In this document: positions 23,729 through 24,880 of the stretch, piece by piece
How the letters are laid out: every line of letters starts with the position of its first letter
Numbering within the stretch: position 1 is the first letter of the stretch
Assembly (NCBI GenBank): GCA_902806395.1
Contig: CADCWH010000050.1
Span: forward strand, 1 to 24,880
DNA length: 24,880 nt
Reading direction: 5' to 3'
Source of the DNA: an uncultured Thermomicrobiales bacterium
GTDB taxonomy: Bacteria > Chloroflexota > Chloroflexia > Thermomicrobiales > UBA6265
Notes under the pieces: generated by a model
Seen by the model: the letters and a program-made list of their open reading frames with translations, nothing else
The model's database searches: none
Told to the model about the DNA's origin: nothing
Position numbers and translations under genes: made by a program

Positions 23729-24325
23729 CTAGAGTTCTTCCCGGGTGTTGGCGAGCAGGGCGATCCGGTCCCGAACCGCCTCGGCGACCGGGTCGGCCAG
23801 GGCCGGGATCTCGCTGGCCCCGGCCGCCGTGTGCAGCACCACGCTGGCGAGGCCGAAACGCCGCTCCAGGGGACCCCGGCGAGTATCGACGTGCTGGATA
23901 CGGGCCATGGGGACCAGGGTCCGGGTCACGGTCCAGACACCGTGCTGCAGGTCGACTTCGTCCTCCCCGACCTCGTAGCGCCAGTGGCTCCACGTCAGGT
24001 CGGGGAGGATCAGGGCGCTGACTACCGCGACCAGAATCGTCACTACGAACGGCAGGATGACGACCCAATCCGACCAGTCGAAATACCGCCTGATCACGAC
24101 GGACGTCACGATCGCGACGACGAGCAGGGGCAGGGTCCCGACCAAGCCACTGATCCGCCAAAGGGTCCGGGCCCTCGGATCCAGGTGTTCCCGGGGCGGC
24201 GTCCGGGGTGCCCACCCGGCCAGGGGCACCTGCTCCGTCTGACCATTGAGCGCTGGGGGGTCCGTTGCCGTCCCGGGGATCGTGGACCGATCCGGACTCT
24301 GATCCCGAACTGGTTGGTCAATCAC
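23729..24325 (-). CDS. YdbS-like membrane protein with one bPH2 domain
   Basis: A 198-residue protein with a polar N-terminal region (1-50), two transmembrane helices (about 57-77 and 87-108: LVGTLPLLVVAIVTSVVI and WVVILPFVVTILVAVVSALI), and a bPH2 domain (about 115-190) with HWRYEVGEDEVDLQHGVW, TRTLVPMARIQHVDTRRGPLE and a C-terminal helix. This is the architecture of YdbS. The GTG start at 24325 has only a distant purine-rich tract (GAGGGGG), so the true start may be later. The stop abuts the start of the YdbT-like gene. Together the pair likely forms a membrane complex of unknown function; in Bacillus, YdbST is linked to antimicrobial peptide resistance, which cannot be assumed here. Confidence 0.87.
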   Translation of the reverse strand: MIDQPVRDQSPDRSTIPGTATDPPALNGQTEQVPLAGWAPRTPPREHLDPRARTLWRISGLVGTLPLLVVAIVTSVVIRRYFDWSDWVVILPFVVTILVAVVSALILPDLTWSHWRYEVGEDEVDLQHGVWTVTRTLVPMARIQHVDTRRGPLERRFGLASVVLHTAAGASEIPALADPVAEAVRDRIALLANTREEL

Positions 24326-24389
24326 CGGTCCACGGCCCCCTCACCCGCCCCGCGCGTCCCTGTGCGGCGTGGTGCCGCGTGCCGCCTCC

Positions 24390-24419
24390 ATTGTGCGGGC
24401 CGGGCCCTTCCCGCACAAT
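24390..24419. promoter_or_regulatory. Perfect 10-bp inverted repeat in a divergent promoter region
   Basis: ATTGTGCGGG (24390-24399) and CCCGCACAAT (24410-24419) are perfect reverse complements around a 10-base spacer. The element sits between the divergent YdbS-like and PIG-L genes, 65 bases from one start and 93 from the other. Because no gene ends here, an operator is more likely than a terminator. Confidence 0.5.
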
Positions 24420-24511
24420 CACCGACAGGAATCCGCACGACCGGACCGCACCCTGCTGCCCGAGCCGGACCCGGAGATGACCAGACCGCTATCCCTAGAG
24501 GAGAACCACCT

Positions 24512-24880
24512 GTGACCGCGACCACGCCAATACCCGATGACATGCCAAATGGGACCGCGACCGCAACCGCAACCGCAAGCGCGTCCGCCACGAATGACGC
24601 GGACCCCTCCGCCGCGATCGACAGCGTGGTCGTGCCGGACGCGGTCCCTGCCGAGGAGGAGAGCGGGCCAAAGCGGATCGCCGTGATCGTCGCCCATCCC
24701 GACGACGCCGAGTTCATGTGCGCCGGCACCGTCGCCCGCTGGACCGCCGAGGGCAATCACGTCACCTATGTCCTGCTCACGAGCGGCGACAAGGGCAGTA
24801 GCGACCCGGCCGTCACGCCGGAACAACTCGTCGCCAATCGCGAGGCCGAGCAGCGCGACGCCTGCGATGTCCTCGGGGTC
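24512..24880 (+). CDS. PIG-L family N-acetylglucosaminyl deacetylase-like protein (5' part)
   Basis: A GTG start with AGGAG 8 bases upstream opens a frame that continues past the right edge; 123 residues are present. Residues 1-52 are a low-complexity, Thr/Ala- and Asp/Glu-rich tail. The enzyme begins at KRIAVIVAHPDDAEF, where H62, D64 and D65 form the family's zinc-binding and catalytic AHPDD motif, followed by VLLTSGDKGSSDP and REAEQRDACDVLGV. Relatives (GlcNAc-PI deacetylase, MshB, BshB) remove N-acetyl groups from amino-sugar conjugates, including thiol cofactor precursors. The full length normally is about 230-280 residues, so more than half is missing. The long N-terminal extension is unusual; the true start could be the internal ATG codon 11. 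Confidence 0.88.
   Translation, partial: MTATTPIPDDMPNGTATATATASASATNDADPSAAIDSVVVPDAVPAEEESGPKRIAVIVAHPDDAEFMCAGTVARWTAEGNHVTYVLLTSGDKGSSDPAVTPEQLVANREAEQRDACDVLGV
24554..24583 (+). repeat. Hexanucleotide repeat inside the PIG-L gene
   Basis: Four consecutive copies of ACCGCR (ACCGCG once, ACCGCA three times) followed by a diverged copy, AGCGCG. They encode a Thr-Ala repeat in the N-terminal tail of the deacetylase. The unit length is a multiple of three, so copy-number change would lengthen or shorten the tail without shifting the frame. Confidence 0.7.

Noticed and set aside
1..24880. tRNA, rRNA, CRISPR, insertion sequence or prophage
   Set aside because: No T-loop-like tRNA signatures, regular repeat-spacer pattern, transposase or phage motif was seen on reading both strands; a tRNAscan-type run would be decisive.

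Overview
The window is GC-rich (about two thirds G+C by eye), densely coded bacterial chromosome. Gene content (a lutB-lutA fusion, DUF2171, a DinB/DUF664 protein, cyclase-family and UxaA-family enzymes, paired YdbS/YdbT-like PH proteins, frequent GTG starts) would suit a Chloroflexota/Thermomicrobia-like heterotroph. This placement is inference; no rRNA, tRNA or marker gene was found to settle it. No insertion sequence, CRISPR array or prophage gene was seen.

Layout. 1-4449: the 3' end of an unknown + strand gene, then on the - strand a fumarylacetoacetate-hydrolase (FAH) family enzyme, a fused LutB-LutA iron-sulfur protein and a membrane-anchored Mrr-like nuclease. 4865-7410: a + strand block with an extended SDR/epimerase, a DUF2171 protein and an M23 peptidase. 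7424-15427: a long - strand catabolic run, read from 15427 downward: GH29 alpha-L-fucosidase, RbsD/FucU mutarotase with an extra N-terminal domain, cyclase-family hydrolase, SDR dehydrogenase, a candidate 21-residue membrane peptide, UxaA-family sugar-acid dehydratase, an unrecognised 252-residue protein, LutC and a DinB-fold protein. 15633-20095: a PRC-barrel protein behind a repeat-rich promoter region, then a heterodimeric ABC exporter. 20471-24880: a class I aminotransferase, two bacterial PH-domain proteins and the start of a PIG-L deacetylase.

How the genes fit together. The strongest systems-level reading is an oxidative, non-phosphorylating route for L-fucose or a stereochemically related sugar. 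Fucosidase releases the sugar, the mutarotase equilibrates its anomers, a dehydrogenase not clearly identified here makes the lactone, a lactonase (candidate: the cyclase-family protein) opens it, the UxaA-family enzyme dehydrates the aldonate, the SDR oxidises the 2-keto-3-deoxy acid, and the FAH enzyme cleaves the diketo acid to pyruvate plus L-lactate. LutBA plus LutC would then oxidise L-lactate to pyruvate. Family membership of each enzyme is well supported; substrates and the assembled pathway are inference.

Non-coding features include a sigma70-type promoter before the fucosidase, a candidate promoter before the small peptide, several terminator-like hairpins, two repeat structures upstream of the PRC-barrel gene, and a perfect 10-bp inverted repeat between the divergent PH-domain and PIG-L genes.
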